The notes beneath the pieces were generated by a model. The model saw only the letters and a list, made by a program, of their open reading frames with translations. It was not told where the DNA came from and searched no databases. A DNA stretch of 64,000 bases from positions 23,112,531-23,176,530 of the forward strand of contig JABBOT010000007.1 in the NCBI GenBank assembly GCA_016165875.1, written 5' to 3'. This document shows, piece by piece, positions 1-11,510 of this stretch. The DNA comes from Acanthopleura granulata. Its lineage: Eukaryota; Mollusca; Polyplacophora; Chitonida; Chitonidae. The stretch's first letter is position 1, and every line of letters begins with the position of its first letter. The position numbers and the translations under genes were made by a program.

Positions 1-2414
1 GTAGAAAGTCATGTGACCTGATATTGAATTATGTATAGTTATTTTATTTAGTTACTTATTTTCAAACTACCTGCCCCAACCCCACCTTTTGCCAAGCGAT
101 TTCGATTCAACTTACGTCGTAGATGGAATATAAGAATACTCAATATCGACAAATGTACGTGTTTTCATTTGGGCAACACATGGGTGTCAACGGTCAATAG
201 GTACCAGGGCAACGGGCGTGTGGAAACGGAGAGTATAACAAGGCTAACCCATTATATGGACGATGTATTGAATTTTGAGATTTTGTGAAAATGCTTTTGT
301 TAACTAATAATTCTCTTTTTTCTATACATATCGTACAATGAAGGTTGAATAGTATAAATATTGTTCGGTGTGTTTGTAACGCTCAAGTAAAAACAAAAGA
401 AAAAAAAATAAATTTGGAAAACTGTGTGTTTGTTTTATTACTTAGCAGTTTACCCAGATGATCAGTGTTGATCTACTTGATGTTTACTATTATTTATCAC
501 TCGCTAAAAAGATTGGTGTCGATTTGGGGTTATTCACAGCCTACGCCGCTCATGCTTACGTGGCATATGGTGCTAAGAGTATTTCCCCTTGAAACGCTGA
601 ATCTCTTCAGACATGGTCAATGGGGATAACTCTTGCCAAACCTCATTCTGTTGGTTGTAAATGTATGTGGAATGCTACTCAATATTGAAAATTCAATTTA
701 ACGACCAGTGTGTCCAAACTGAAGCTGACCCGGGGCATATAATCACGTCACTGGCACAGCCTATGCCAACGTGACCCATGAGTTGGAACATGCAACTTAT
801 ATCCTTGCATAGATATATCTGTATGCACCCAGGACGACTGGGTGACTTATATACAGTCTCTCTATATAAAGTCACATGTACCAAAGCAAAGAGAAATATG
901 CGCAAAATGTTCAGTAAAATGAGAGTGCTACCATTTGGGCTCAAACTCATATCCCATGCACATTTTCGTCCATGAAAAAGACAATGAACATATTACAAAA
1001 ATGGTAACAATGTCACTTGTTTTCAGAAACCATTATCGTTAATTGGAGCTTTGGTCTTTGTGGGATATAGCGCAGATACTATATCTGTTAATCTGAAAAG
1101 ACGCGACCGTGATGCGAGTCATGCAGTAACCTGTCCACCAGACTAAGGTATATTTCCACATACGACTTAAGATGAGCATACATCTCATAGCACAGTAAAA
1201 TCAGCGCAATATTTCCATGCAGTAAAGTAAGAATTTGGGTTCGATTGTTGTTACACTACGTTCACCAGCGCTGAAAAGGGTAATAAACATATTACCATAT
1301 GATCACACACTTAAAAAATATATCGACGTTTTTAGGATTCGATCTTTGTACATGGCATAACACGTATATTCATGTCAGGAAAATTGAAAAGACAAAACCA
1401 CGAAATTTATATACTTGGATCTAATTGGTATACTCCGTTGCCCTTGCGTTTATCGGCTCCCGCTCGCGACATGTAATAGTCAGGCATACTGAGGCTCTAT
1501 ATACTGCATGTTATTGCAACGATTCGTTTTATTTGTGTTTGGAAACTATATATATTTTATACTCCATATAGACCATTATTGCGAAAACATATAGGCCCAG
1601 TATAGGCCCCTAATGACAATGTATGTGCTGGCAAACTGTGTGTATACACAATGTATATAGCAGATGTATTTATTATAGATCCTGTACAAACCTACATCTG
1701 AAGTTAATGATCAGTGTCCAAACTGAAGCTGACCCAGGGCATATATGTTTTTACTAACATGTAGGCATATGGACGACATATTTGTGCAAAAACTAATGCG
1801 CATTTTGAGTAAATGACCTATATTAACATTCTGTAAATGTCAAACATATACACAACAGTTATAACAAAAATGATTAACGAGGTATAAGCAACAGATGACA
1901 AAGCATCACAAGAGATGAGGCATTATATAGGGCAACTCTTAATGCTACACATAGTTACTGATTAACTTCATTCGTTATTTCAGCAGACTGGCTGGACATT
2001 GGCAGTATAGCGTAACATTCTGAGAACTTAAATGAAATGTCTAGCTATTTAAAACAAGACATGCATTGTTGGTTGGAGTGAATATATCGTGCAGTATGCG
2101 ATCAGTTTTGTGCATTTGTTGCCCAAATCTAGACATATAAGGTATATATAAGAGTTCCAGCATCATGCATGTTATTGGCAGCCCATTAAATTTGGATATG
2201 TCATATTGGATTGCCCAAATTAAGACTGATGTAAGCCCAAACAAAAACAAAAGGTTTTTTTCCACTTAAATAACATGCAAAAACTGCCCAATATGACAGA
2301 TGCGTCTAAACACCATCATTTTCTTATATATGTAATCAGAGTTCAGCCAAGTTTACATGCAGTGTCCCTTTGGGCCCAAGCAATTGAAAACGTGCGTCTA
2401 TATAGTCACGTCAC

Positions 2415-2453
<39 letters not shown>

Positions 2454-3390
2454 TCACATACGCACATAGTATAACTCACTGCGTGGCGTATAGGTCACTA
2501 CACAGCTAAGTATTGTTATTTACTGTGTTGAATTCATCCTCGTAATAGGCTATCCGCAGTGTGATTGAGTTTATTTCTGTATTGCCTGCATGCATTTTTT
2601 TGAGATACTATGATCGTTGATCTTTAAATGTATCTTATAAATCCTGATTTTCTCTTTTACTGAAGTAAGCAAGGCATTCGTTAGCCATGGTTTATTATTT
2701 TTATGTAATTTATCAGTAGTGAAAAGAGGAAAACATCCATCGTATATATTACAGAAGGTAAAATCGGATATACTTCGTTAGAGTAGGATAGTCGGATTAA
2801 GTACTTGTTGCCAGTTCTCGCTTGCAATGCACAGTTTAAATTTTTGTCTTTGTTTGAAACTGGTATCACGAATATACATATTATTACTTTTGCTTATCTA
2901 GGTCTGAATTATTTAACATGGGTTTACTGAAATGAAAAATGGGTATTGTAAATTGTTAATATACGCACAAAACGTTTCTGCAGACTTCTTGCATGAATAT
3001 GAAGCCTCTATTTGATATTACTACATTATTTGATATACTGTCATGCATACAATAACTATGTATAGGCCTACATTCTTCCAGACCTTCGGTCTACTTTACC
3101 ACATTAGGCTGCTTTGCATCGACTCAACCAGATGAGTAGTATATTTGTTGTTTGCCATTATTACTCTTTTATTTTCACTTTTGTACATGTAACCCCTGTA
3201 AAACTCACAAAAAAGTGTTGTATTCTACCAGTATATCTATAGCTATCAACAGTCCCTGCAGATTTCATCACAATCGGTCATGCAACATTTAATAACTAAT
3301 TCGTGGCCGAAAGACGTTGCCGGCACAACTGCATATATGTGCATGACTATATGCGTACAGGCCTGCTTAACCATATATACCCTTATAAAC
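1..3390. other. Unassigned non-coding DNA
   Basis: No gene is recognised in this stretch. The open frames are short (under 90 codons), lack family resemblance and have AT-rich composition typical of chance ORFs. It holds a TA microsatellite (2417-2449) and two copies of a motif of about 40 bp (703-742 and 1709-1748, core CCAAACTGAAGCTGACCC). Confidence 0.6.
2417..2449. repeat. (TA)n microsatellite
   Basis: An uninterrupted TA dinucleotide run of about 32 bp followed by a CA/CT-rich edge. Confidence 0.95.
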
Positions 3391-3500
3391 GATTGGTTGA
3401 TTGATTGATTTGTTTTACGCCGACTGGAGGATATTTCATTTACACTATTCGGCTGCCGGGTTTATGTGTGCATGGAGGAAGCCGGGTTGGTCTATAGCCG
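3391..3500 (-). mobile_element. SINE tail relic
   Basis: A tract of GATT repeats followed by TTTTACGCCGACTGG, ATATTTCATTTACAC and GGAGGAAGCCGGGTTGG matches, in reverse orientation, the 3' half of the SINE family seen intact at 36756-37012. A second scrap of the same piece lies at 3989-4019. No tRNA-like head is visible, so it is a truncated relic. The rest of 3501-4080 shows nothing recognisable. Confidence 0.5.
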
Positions 3501-4080
3501 GTTCGCGACAGTTTATACGTATATATAACTCGCAAGTATAGGCAGCTACCTGATTAATCTTCAGACCAAAAACCGTATGTAGCTGATCCGCGTTGTCAAG
3601 AACAACTTCATGATACAAATGAAACATCTATGTCTGACGGGTCGTGGGTCGAGCAAAATTTTGCAACATCTCTTAACAGCCCATAGGCCTACAGTTTATA
3701 CTGTAACATCGGCTCGGCTTAGAGTTTCGGTGATTGCAGATTTGTTTTAAATTACAGTGTCAACTTTGGGCCCGAATTTCAAAGATATCCATTTCCCGTA
3801 AATAAATCAACTTCAACTGCATTGTAAGGACTTGAAATTCCCGTTCCAGTTTCTGGAAATACGGCCAGGAGCTCGAGATATCTATTACTTGTAGACACAA
3901 AAGAAGCTACAGAACGCATCATAAGAAACAGTGTTTTATCAGTAACAGTAACACATTAACGGAACAATACTGGAGTAGGCCTACTCACGCGCCGACTGGA
4001 GGATATTTTCATTTACACTACCCCCAAGCTTACGCCTGTCAGAAATCACGGAAATCGATTTATTTAGGAAGCACCACGAG

Positions 4081-4290
4081 GTCTACGTAAGTCATTTTAT
4101 GATTTTTTTCAAAGTTGCTTAACCCACCATTTACAACTTCATGTGAAAAAGTGAGACCAGATAATTTAAAGATGGGAAGAAAACACTGAAGATGATGCAT
4201 CCAAATAATGTTAAAACGATACTGAAAACTGTTGGTGGGTTAAGCAACTTTGACACTTCCCTAAAAAAAAAATCAATGTGTTACGTCTAT
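4081..4290. mobile_element. Small inverted-repeat element (MITE-like)
   Basis: Perfect 21-bp inverted arms lie at 4109-4129 and 4233-4253 (core GTTGCTTAACCCACC and its complement). The similarity continues outward, imperfectly, through T-rich/A-rich tracts to TACGTAA at the left end and TTACGT at the right end. The interior of about 100 bp has no coding capacity. Size and structure fit a non-autonomous DNA transposon or foldback element. No clear target-site duplication was established, so the exact ends are uncertain. Confidence 0.5.
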
Positions 4291-4319
4291 ATATATATAT
4301 TTATATATACAAGCGAGCT

Positions 4320-6664
4320 GATCTTTTTCTAACTTTAAAGTTGTTAAAATGCGATGTAGTTTTTCTTCAAGAGACGCATTTTTCTAGTAACAATTAATTT
4401 GAAAGCGTATTAGCAGACTGGGGAGGAGAGGGAAAAGAAGTTTTTGAGAGCTTGTCAGATATTTGTCGTAGTATTGTATGGAGGTGGGGTTCAATTGTGT
4501 ATTTAATTTAGAGTTAGATAAGAAGGGTGGGAATGTTAATGGGAGGTTAGTGGGTTGGGAGATAGTTAAAAAATTGTATAATGATTAAGCTTAATAGATA
4601 CTCACCGGCAGGTTAATATTGCAACTCCGGCCACCTCCTGGTCTAATGCTGGGGTATCTTGTTTGCTGGATCGAATATTCCTTTCATCTTCTTTAGCAGG
4701 CAATATAGCCTCTGTATCTATATCTCCGACCTCTTTTTCGGATCATTGTCTTGTCAGTCTGAAACTGAAAAACTTACCTGCTGTAAAACTGGGCCCCGGA
4801 TACTGGCATGGTAATGTATCGGTGTTAAATGATCCCACTTTAATCTCGGACATTGAAGATTTCTATACTGTACTTCAGGCCACAGCAGATTTCTCTGCTG
4901 CCTGGTGGGAGGCGTGTAAGGCCGAATTCTAGAAGTTCATAATACTTCACAGTGTGCGGCTTGCCCGCGAGAGGTCTCGCAAGGATGCCCTTTAAGTCCC
5001 TTGTTATATGAGTTGTCGCTAGAGCCTTTGTTGAATAAAATTAGGAGTGATGATGATGTAAAGGGAATTAAGCTCCCTGGCTGTAAACACTGTGTAAAGC
5101 TATCGGCATTTGCCCACGATATTTCTTGTGCGGTTACGTCGAGGTTATCTGTAGTTAAAATTTTGAACCTCTGTAAGTTATTCCAGGAAGCCTCCGGTTC
5201 TAAAATTAACATGTTAAAGACCAAGGCATTATGGTTAGGTCTATGGTCGGATGTTAAAGGTACTCCTTTTGGAATTTCTTGGATTAATAACTTTCATAAA
5301 TTTTTGGGTGTATATCTAGGTTCGCATGGGGTTGATGAAGTTTATAAAGAAAATTGGGGTGGGGTATACGGAAAGATTTCGGATTTGCTCAATTTATGGA
5401 AACAGAGGGGGTTATCTCTTCGTTGAAAGGGAGTTTTAATTCGCAGTTTAGCCTTTAGCAAGGTATGGTGTCTAACCAATGTGGTGCTTATAAGTAATGA
5501 GTACATAAAACAATTTGAACAGTTAGAGTTTTCGTTTTTTTGGGAATGGTCACGAGGGGCTAAAGCGAGAGGTTTTGCATAGGGTTATTTTTTCGGGAGG
5601 GTTTAAACTAGTTTGTGTTCGGGCGACGATTAAATCCTTTTATTTATTGCATGTTAAGCGTCTGGTTACAAGGTATAATTCTGATGAATGCCCTAACTGG
5701 ATTTATTTTGCGGTTTATTGGATTGGGATGGTGATCCGGCGGCTTTGCCCCGTCTTTGGCGTCAAATCTCATCCCTCATTCTTTCTTTGTTCCACTTTTT
5801 TTACCGGCAGATTTTGCTAGCTTTTAAGGACTTTGATTTGCTTATTGCCAAATGTAAACTGCTTTACGACACTGTTCCCAAATAGGTGTATCGCTCCTTT
5901 GTTTTTCTTGATTTCTCTGTCGTTTGGCCCAAAATAAATTCTGACATACTGTCAAACAATGTTAGGAGTTTCTTGTATAAATGCGCTAACCGCATCCTTT
6001 GTACCAATTTCTTTTTGGAGCGTATATGTCGATGGACACACCCAGTCAAGTGTTGTTTTTGTCTTTCACATGGTGAGGATTTGGATCACCTCTTTTTCTA
6101 CTGTCCATCTGTAAGGCCTCTATGGCGTGGTTTGGAGTCTTTATTTCTTGATATTTCTAGCGTAAAAATTTTCCATAAAGTTTTTGCCTTTTTTTTCTTC
6201 TCCCCACATCCTAATCGTTATGTTAATAGGTTATTTATATTCTAAGTAGCAGAGCGCAAATATTCTATTTGGAAAATTCGTAACAATTGTAAATATCAGC
6301 GTCAAGTCCTCTCACCTCCTGTTGTATCGGTCTTTTTTAGTTGGGTTAGGTGTAGAATTCGTTTAGATTTTCGCAGGCTGCCACGTAAAACTTTTGTTGC
6401 TCAGTGGTGTACTGGGAATTACCTATGTCGTGTGGAGAACAATACCTTAATCATTAATTATTAGAAATTCTTGCATACTTATCTCAGCTCAAAACATTGG
6501 TTCCGGCATTGATATTTTGATCACCTGTAAAACCATGGTTAGTTATGTCTAGAGTTTACTTACCTGTATAGGATTTTTGGTATTCTTTTGAATACTATTT
6601 TAGACAAAGCATTGTATATATCTATTTTATTTAAATGATACGTAAGTAAAGACTTATCAAAGAG
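4320..6664 (+). mobile_element. Degenerate LINE (non-LTR retrotransposon)
   Basis: Pieces of a LINE ORF2 appear in order. First is an APE-type endonuclease start (KCDVVFLQETHF at about 4346), then an endonuclease end (SFSDHCLVSLKL at about 4729-4764). Next is reverse transcriptase motif B (QGCPLSPLLYELSLEPLL at about 4978-5031) followed by FAHDI where an active enzyme has F/YADD. Then comes a zinc-knuckle region (CCFC..HGEDLDHLFFYC, about 6048-6110) and a typical LINE C-terminus ending at the stop near 6464. The front half of the RT domain is missing between about 4930 and 4975, and there are several frameshifts. The order resembles Tx1/L1-type elements, but the clade is my inference. The element ends in an A-rich run at 6663-6671, directly against the first Y RNA relic. 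Confidence 0.85.
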
Positions 6665-6671
6665 AAAAAAA

Positions 6672-6760
6672 ATGACGTCTGCAGGGATAGCCAAGTGCAG
6701 GTGTTACTCACTCTGCGAGGAGGTCCGGAGGGGTTGGGTTATCTTGAGCTGATTTAGTAC
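6672..6760 (+). pseudogene. Y RNA-like relic, 5' half only
   Basis: GGTCCGGAGGGGTTGGGTT at 6723-6741 matches the 5' arm of the Y RNA genes in this cluster. It is preceded by the PSE-like block TGACGTCTGCAGGGATAGCC (from 6673). The TATA segment between them is missing and no 3' arm follows; the sequence runs straight into the promoter of the next copy. It therefore reads as a deleted copy. Confidence 0.6.
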
Positions 6761-6800
6761 CCATGACGTCAGCAGGGATAGCCAAGTCTATGTATAAATA
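6761..6800 (+). promoter_or_regulatory. Pol III type 3-like promoter (PSE-like block and TATAAATA)
   Basis: TGACGTCAGCAGGGATAG at about 6764-6781 and TATAAATA at 6793-6800 lie about -60 and -30 from the RNA start near 6822. This matches the usual PSE/TATA spacing of U6, 7SK and Y RNA promoters. Confidence 0.6.
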
Positions 6801-6821
6801 AGGCGTCACTCCTCTGCAGAA

Positions 6822-6895
6822 AAGGCTCCGTAGGAGTTGGGTTTTCATGAATTCTGTGAAATTCTCCTCCCGCTTCAACATTAGACCATGTTTTT
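6822..6895 (+). ncRNA. Y RNA-like gene 1
   Basis: A short non-coding RNA gene with the Y RNA layout. The 5' arm is GGCTCCGTAGGAGTTGGG, there is a variable middle, and the 3' arm CTTCAACATTAGACC is followed by a T5 terminator at 6891-6895. It starts about 30 bp after a TATAAATA box. The lower stem is weaker than in other copies because GGTCC is GGCTCC here. Y RNAs bind the Ro60 ring protein and act in RNA quality control and in DNA replication in vertebrates; this is family knowledge and is not shown by the sequence. Activity is less certain than for the copies near 9350 or 32864. Confidence 0.6.
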
Positions 6896-8239
6896 GTTCC
6901 CCATTATCAAAATTAAAACAAAAATGTGGTGCAGATTGTATTATATCAGCTTTTCGTAGTGGAAAATGTTTTAGTATTTATTCTACAATTTTCTATTATT
7001 CTATTTTACATGAAATTATTCTGAAAGGTCAGGAATCATACATACAGGAAGTTTTACATTTCTTTCGTTCGCGTCATCATTCGAATCTCTTCTTATGCAT
7101 GTAGCATGTAGCATTGCCATGACCACTATGGTATATTTTTTCCAGTCAGACCCCGGGACAAACCATTGGGCATTTAACTATAGGTAGAAAGTGTTACGGA
7201 TCAACACAATACCACACAAACCTAATAATTCAGCACCACTGTCAAAATTTTCAAAAGGGGGTTTTGAAAAAACAAAACAAATTTACAATTTTAACACTTT
7301 ACTGAAAAACTTGGAGCAATATTTTGTGGAGATACATGTATATAAATGCTATAATTTCAACAGTGTATATAACCTACTTTATTCAGTCATTTGTATGTTT
7401 AGTGCGTGTGGAGCAGTACCCTTACATTTATGATCTTACTGTACAAAGGTGGTAACCACGTGGAGACTGGGTTATATAAATGTAGCCAGTGTAAATTTTT
7501 GTACACTGTTACAAGATTTTTTCAAAGACTAAAAGCATTTAACTCGGCAAGGTAACGTAAGTGTAGTAATTAAATTCCAAACCCTTTTGCAATGCGAATA
7601 AGGTTTGCTTCCCTTTAAAGGTACAAACATTTGGTTGAGATTCCCTTTATTGATGATTTGTGTAGATTGCTTTAAAATGAAAGACGGCTCATGAATGAGG
7701 CACTGTTCACTAAAAAGATTACAAAATTCTCTCTAGGATGCAATAACCTGTTCGAATTTGTATAAATTCGTTTGCTGAATTGTCTTCGATTGAAGTGTGG
7801 AGCGTTTTGCTGTTGACTGGGCCTGTGAAGGTGCCCATGCTTTTAAGCTTATTAGAGATTGGCCAATCAGTGATGTAGGAGACATCAGCTGTTTATAAAG
7901 TGTGACGCAAAAGCTGTGAGCTGACTGTCAATGTAACATGTAACATCATTGGGACAGGACACTGGTTTAATGTTATGTATTCTAATTATAACAAGTACAT
8001 GAGTGAAAAACACTGCAAAGTATTTCCAGACCATTGTGTTATGGCGGGAGTAAGTTTCTTGATCTTTTAATATTATAAATTTACATACATACATAAGTTT
8101 CAACCACACCCCTGGCAGCTTACTTCAGTATCAGTGTAAGAGTGTTTTAACATTTTCCGTTATTATTACACTTTACTATGGTAGGGTCTCATCTTTTCAA
8201 AAACACTTTGTTTTCATGGATAATAATCCTTGTATAGTT
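6896..8239 (+). repeat. Y cluster flank, diverged copy
   Basis: This is the downstream flank of the first Y block. Segments such as TTCAGCACCACTGTCAAAA (7228) and GTGGAGATACATGTA (7328) recur, diverged, near 8727, 11885 and 32243. From about 7330 it matches the last part of the 4.77 kb unit (11880-12780). No independent gene is seen. Confidence 0.6.
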
Positions 8240-8284
8240 AGTTCCCACTACCCATACAGGGATGGAAAAGGCTCGGTATAAATA
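8240..8284 (+). promoter_or_regulatory. Pol III type 3-like promoter, class B
   Basis: AGTTCCCACTACCCATACAG (from 8240) and TATAAATA (8277-8284) lie about -67 and -30 from the RNA-like start at 8308. The same class occurs at 31551-31591 and, decayed, at 12786 and its array equivalents. Confidence 0.55.
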
Positions 8285-8307
8285 CAGTGTGACTGTAAGA
8301 GAACACT

Positions 8308-8378
8308 GTGGTTCGGATGAGTTGGGTTATCATGGTTGAATTTCTGAAACTGTCTTCCCAATCCAACATTAGACAATG
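8308..8378 (+). pseudogene. Y RNA-like copy, probably decayed
   Basis: GTGGTTCGGATGAGTTGGGT opens the 5' arm, and CCCAATCCAACATTAGAC supplies a 3' arm in which CCCAA still pairs with TTGGG. The lower stem is poor and there is no T4 or longer run after the 3' arm, so Pol III termination would fail here. It is the class B partner of the copy at 9350, about 1.04 kb away. Confidence 0.5.
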
Positions 8379-9281
8379 TTATTGTCCCCTTTGTCCAGCT
8401 GACGACCAAGCTCTCGTTGAAAACCACCAGACCATTTTTCTCATAGAATTGGCGATCATCTTTTCTACCTCTTCGGACATACACGAAGTCCTGGGTATTT
8501 CAGAAAGTTTCCTTCTGGCTCAAATTAGACATGGAGTGTGCTTGAAAGCTTTGGAATCACATATAGATGGCGTTGGATGATTTCTTTCCTTGTATTAAAG
8601 AATACACTACTATTCACTTTTCTTTATATAAATGTAGCATTCTGTTACCCAGTGAGAATATTTTCCCATTCCAAACCTGGACAATCCAGTGGACATTTTA
8701 GGTTAAAACTTGTATACACACATGACAATTCAGCACTTCTATCAGAACTTTCCAAAACTGCTGAAAATTGGACAGTTTATTGAAGAAATTTGGAACAACG
8801 TTTTGTGGAAATATATAAAACTTTTTATTTCAACCATCTACTCTGTCATTTTATATTTATTAAATATAAGCCATACACGTGTGTACATTCGCCCTATATG
8901 ATGATTTTACTCCAAAGGTGCTAACAAAATGAAGACTGGATTATACATGTACATGTATAAATTTAAATGTGTATTTCTATATGCTCTCGAATGATTTTTA
9001 AGCAAACATACCGAAGCATGTGCCCAGGGAAAGTAACGTAGATGTAAGTAAGAAAATTGCAAGGCATTGTGCAATGGAAAGGGGTTGCCTCCCCTTATAC
9101 ATCTGCATCTGTGGATAAAATTTCAGTAATTCGGGACATTTTTTCAGTTCAATAAACAATATTTGTACCAAGAAAACAGTTTATTTACACAACAATTATC
9201 TTGTTTATGCCTGTATTATATCTATAAAAATGTATCACCAACAGTTTCGATATAACTTTTAACAGCTTAGGGGTTAAAGTC
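8379..9281 (+). repeat. Y module spacer between class B and class A copies
   Basis: This spacer is shared with the array units and with 31691-32795. It contains a TATA-rich tract and short chance ORFs. Homologous stretches recur at about 12900-13750 and every 4769 bp after that. No protein gene is supported. Confidence 0.6.
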
Positions 9282-9328
9282 AGTACCCCTGATGTAAACA
9301 CGTGCTCGCAGTGTCATGTATATATATA
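9282..9328 (+). promoter_or_regulatory. Pol III type 3-like promoter, class A
   Basis: AGTACCCCTGATGTAAAC begins at 9282 (-68) and a TATATATATA box ends at 9328. The spacing to the RNA start at 9350 equals that of the array copies. Confidence 0.65.
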
Positions 9329-9349
9329 GTATACCCACCTGTTTACAGC

Positions 9350-9426
9350 GTGGTCCGGAGGAGCTGGGTGATCCGAATTGATTTACAGAAACTTTCTTCC
9401 CACTCCAACATTAGACCGCTTTTTTT
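9350..9426 (+). ncRNA. Y RNA-like gene 2
   Basis: The transcript would begin GTGGTCCGGAGGAGCTGGGT and end CCCACTCCAACATTAGACC, GC and a T7 run. GTGGTC pairs with GACCGC (one G-U wobble), the next C is unpaired, and GGAG-C-TGGG pairs with CCCACTCC. Human Y4 has GGTCCGATGGTAGTGGGTTA at its 5' end and CCCACTGCTAAATTTGAC near its 3' end, so both arms and the bulged C that Ro60 recognises correspond. The loop contains AATTGATTTACAG, close to loop sequence of human Y1/Y3. It is about 77 nt, slightly shorter than vertebrate Y RNAs (about 84-112 nt). A PSE-like block and a TATA box precede it. Confidence 0.8.
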
Positions 9427-9530
9427 GGATTTTTTTCTTTTTTGTGATTGTTGTGTTTCTCTATTTATTTAGTTTCCATTTCAATGTAGGCAGTATGGAT
9501 TGAGATTTCCGTTTTGCGATTTATAATGAG

Positions 9531-9578
9531 GAGTCTTGTTTAGAATTCTCTTCAAACTCCAACATTAGACCGCTTTTT
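9531..9578 (+). pseudogene. Y RNA-like 3' half
   Basis: GTCTTGTTTAGAATTCTC followed by ACTCCAACATTAGACCGC and T5 equals the 3' half of the gene at 32864, including its CTTGTTTAGAA loop. No 5' arm or TATA box precedes it. Confidence 0.6.
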
Positions 9579-10433
9579 CTCTTCTGTTGCTATAATTTCC
9601 ATTTCATTACAGGTATTACAGACTGAGTTTTCTGTTCTGCTTTTACGTTGAACATTAAGGACGATAAATCAGGAAAAGCAACCAAGGTGAATGATTTTGA
9701 CAAGGAAATTACCGTAAACATGTGGCATTTGTTTGGCGCAAAACATTTAACTTAGAAACAGAAAAGAAAAAAAGATAGATATCCTTCGCTCTGGCTGCAT
9801 GCTCGTGCGGCTTTCTGTGCAATGTAAGGTTTTCTGAGCTCATATGATATCATCGAGTTATACCTCACCTTGCTTTTCGCTATTACTGTAGCGTATGTCT
9901 GACATTCCGTGAAGACCACTAGTCTGTTGTGCCAGGAACAAATAAAAACACTAAAAATAAAAGCACAAAATCTTCCGTTTGTAGAGCTTCTCCTTTTACT
10001 GAAAAATAAAACATTTCTATTAGCCACTTCTTTCATGGCTCTTCCAGCTTACACGAATTGGTACCAGTACCGATTTCGCATTCCATTGTGCATGGATCAA
10101 ATTTGAAATGATACCATATTGTAGTGGAGAAAGCCCGAGAAAATGTACATTCGTAGAAAACATTCGCCTCGTCGAACGTTTTCTCTATCTTAAACGATAG
10201 TGTAACATGGGCCTGGCCCAGTCATGACCCACCTGGCCTATACCTTCGGCCGACAAAGGCCCTATTTAGACTTATGTGTATGAGTGACCTTCTTGCCCCC
10301 AAAAGTTCACTCGGCCTCATTTTCAACTCTAAATAAAATATTTTCATTACGAATGCCAAAAAATGGTGAAATCACATTAATTTTGAGCTCGTTTTGAGAC
10401 ATAATTTCTAACGTAATGTCATTATTATTGCAG

Positions 10434-10726
10434 TTGGCTGTCTCCACAGAGCCTTCTTTCAAAGATATCTTGTTGTACGCCAAACGTTCTCTACGAGTGA
10501 CAAACATCGATTTTAGAGAAAAATCGTTATTCAATGCATATCAAGGTAGAAAGACGATGACTGTTCTGCTGATAGGATACGGGATGAGTGTGATATTTCA
10601 CGGCTTTGTTTATGTCTATGGGTTTTCTGCCTGCTTTCCGACATACTGAAACCAGCCATAAGACGTAGCAAATTGGCAACACAATACATCAGAGATCAAA
10701 GCCTCGACGTAGGAGTAGACTTGCCT
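10434..10726 (+). pseudogene. Exon-like block of an unrecognised gene, unit 1
   Basis: A stretch bounded by TTATTATTGCAG on the left and CCT/GTAAGTTT on the right, so both splice consensus sites are present. From the acceptor one frame reads through LAVSTEPSFKDILLYAKRSL and then a hydrophobic stretch to about 10647. A second frame before the donor reads KPAIRRSKLATQYIRDQSLD. The two frames do not join, because unit 1 lacks 26 bp that the other units have. I do not recognise the protein. Possibly it was captured from a real gene and duplicated with the array. Confidence 0.4.
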
Positions 10727-11510
10727 GTAAGTTTAGATTGGTTCCATGTTGTACATTATTTTTCACGAATGTACAGTCTTTTTGGGGACTGTTATTGAAA
10801 TATTGTTTTCCCTCGATTTCCATGCACACATTATGCATTCTGGCTGATATGTGTGTCCGTCATGCACAACTACGTGACTTTGGTATGCTGTACCAATGGC
10901 TGTCGAAAGATTGTGCAGTCAGTGTTAAAATCACAAAGGATTTTCAAATGAAATAATCGGGTTCCAATACCGCTGTTTGTGCGAGGGTTGTCCAAGGGTG
11001 AATCTGTTGTACCTTGTGTGTTCTACCCTTGCACTCCTCCAAAAGTATATTACCCCCGCCAAGGAAATGAAATAATATTTTGGACGCTTTATATCAACTC
11101 AAAACACCCAATTGGATTGGAAATCTTGCCATCACTTGTGTAACAAGAAATATAGCGATGATTACTTTAGACCGTTGAAGGCTATATCGGAGAGTGGCGA
11201 CTGAAAGCAAAGGTGTTGCGACCTTACCCGAATAGCTCATTGCGGTATACGAATGACTGAAAACATCAGGTTCATTAGATGGAAACCCGTGCTAGACCTT
11301 TCATACAAAGTTAAGACAAACTCACCTACTGATGACAATGCTCTCCTAAAACCGCAAACTACTAATTCGCGAAAAGTAATGTACTGCTCATACAGACAAT
11401 AGTGTGACGTCACAACTGTCGTGTAATATAGGTTAGGGATCATATACCTATACGTCTATAAAGTATATGATATAAGTTAATGAATTATGTGTAACTGTTT
11501 TCAATGACAG
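10727..11510 (+). other. Intron-like spacer in the captured fragment
   Basis: This lies between the two exon-like blocks of unit 1. A frame of 46 codons starting at 11251 (MTENIRFIRWKPVLDLSY) looks protein-like and could be another exon remnant, but no good acceptor precedes it. Nothing else is recognised. The same spacer recurs in units 2-4, and with a deletion in unit 5. Confidence 0.35.
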
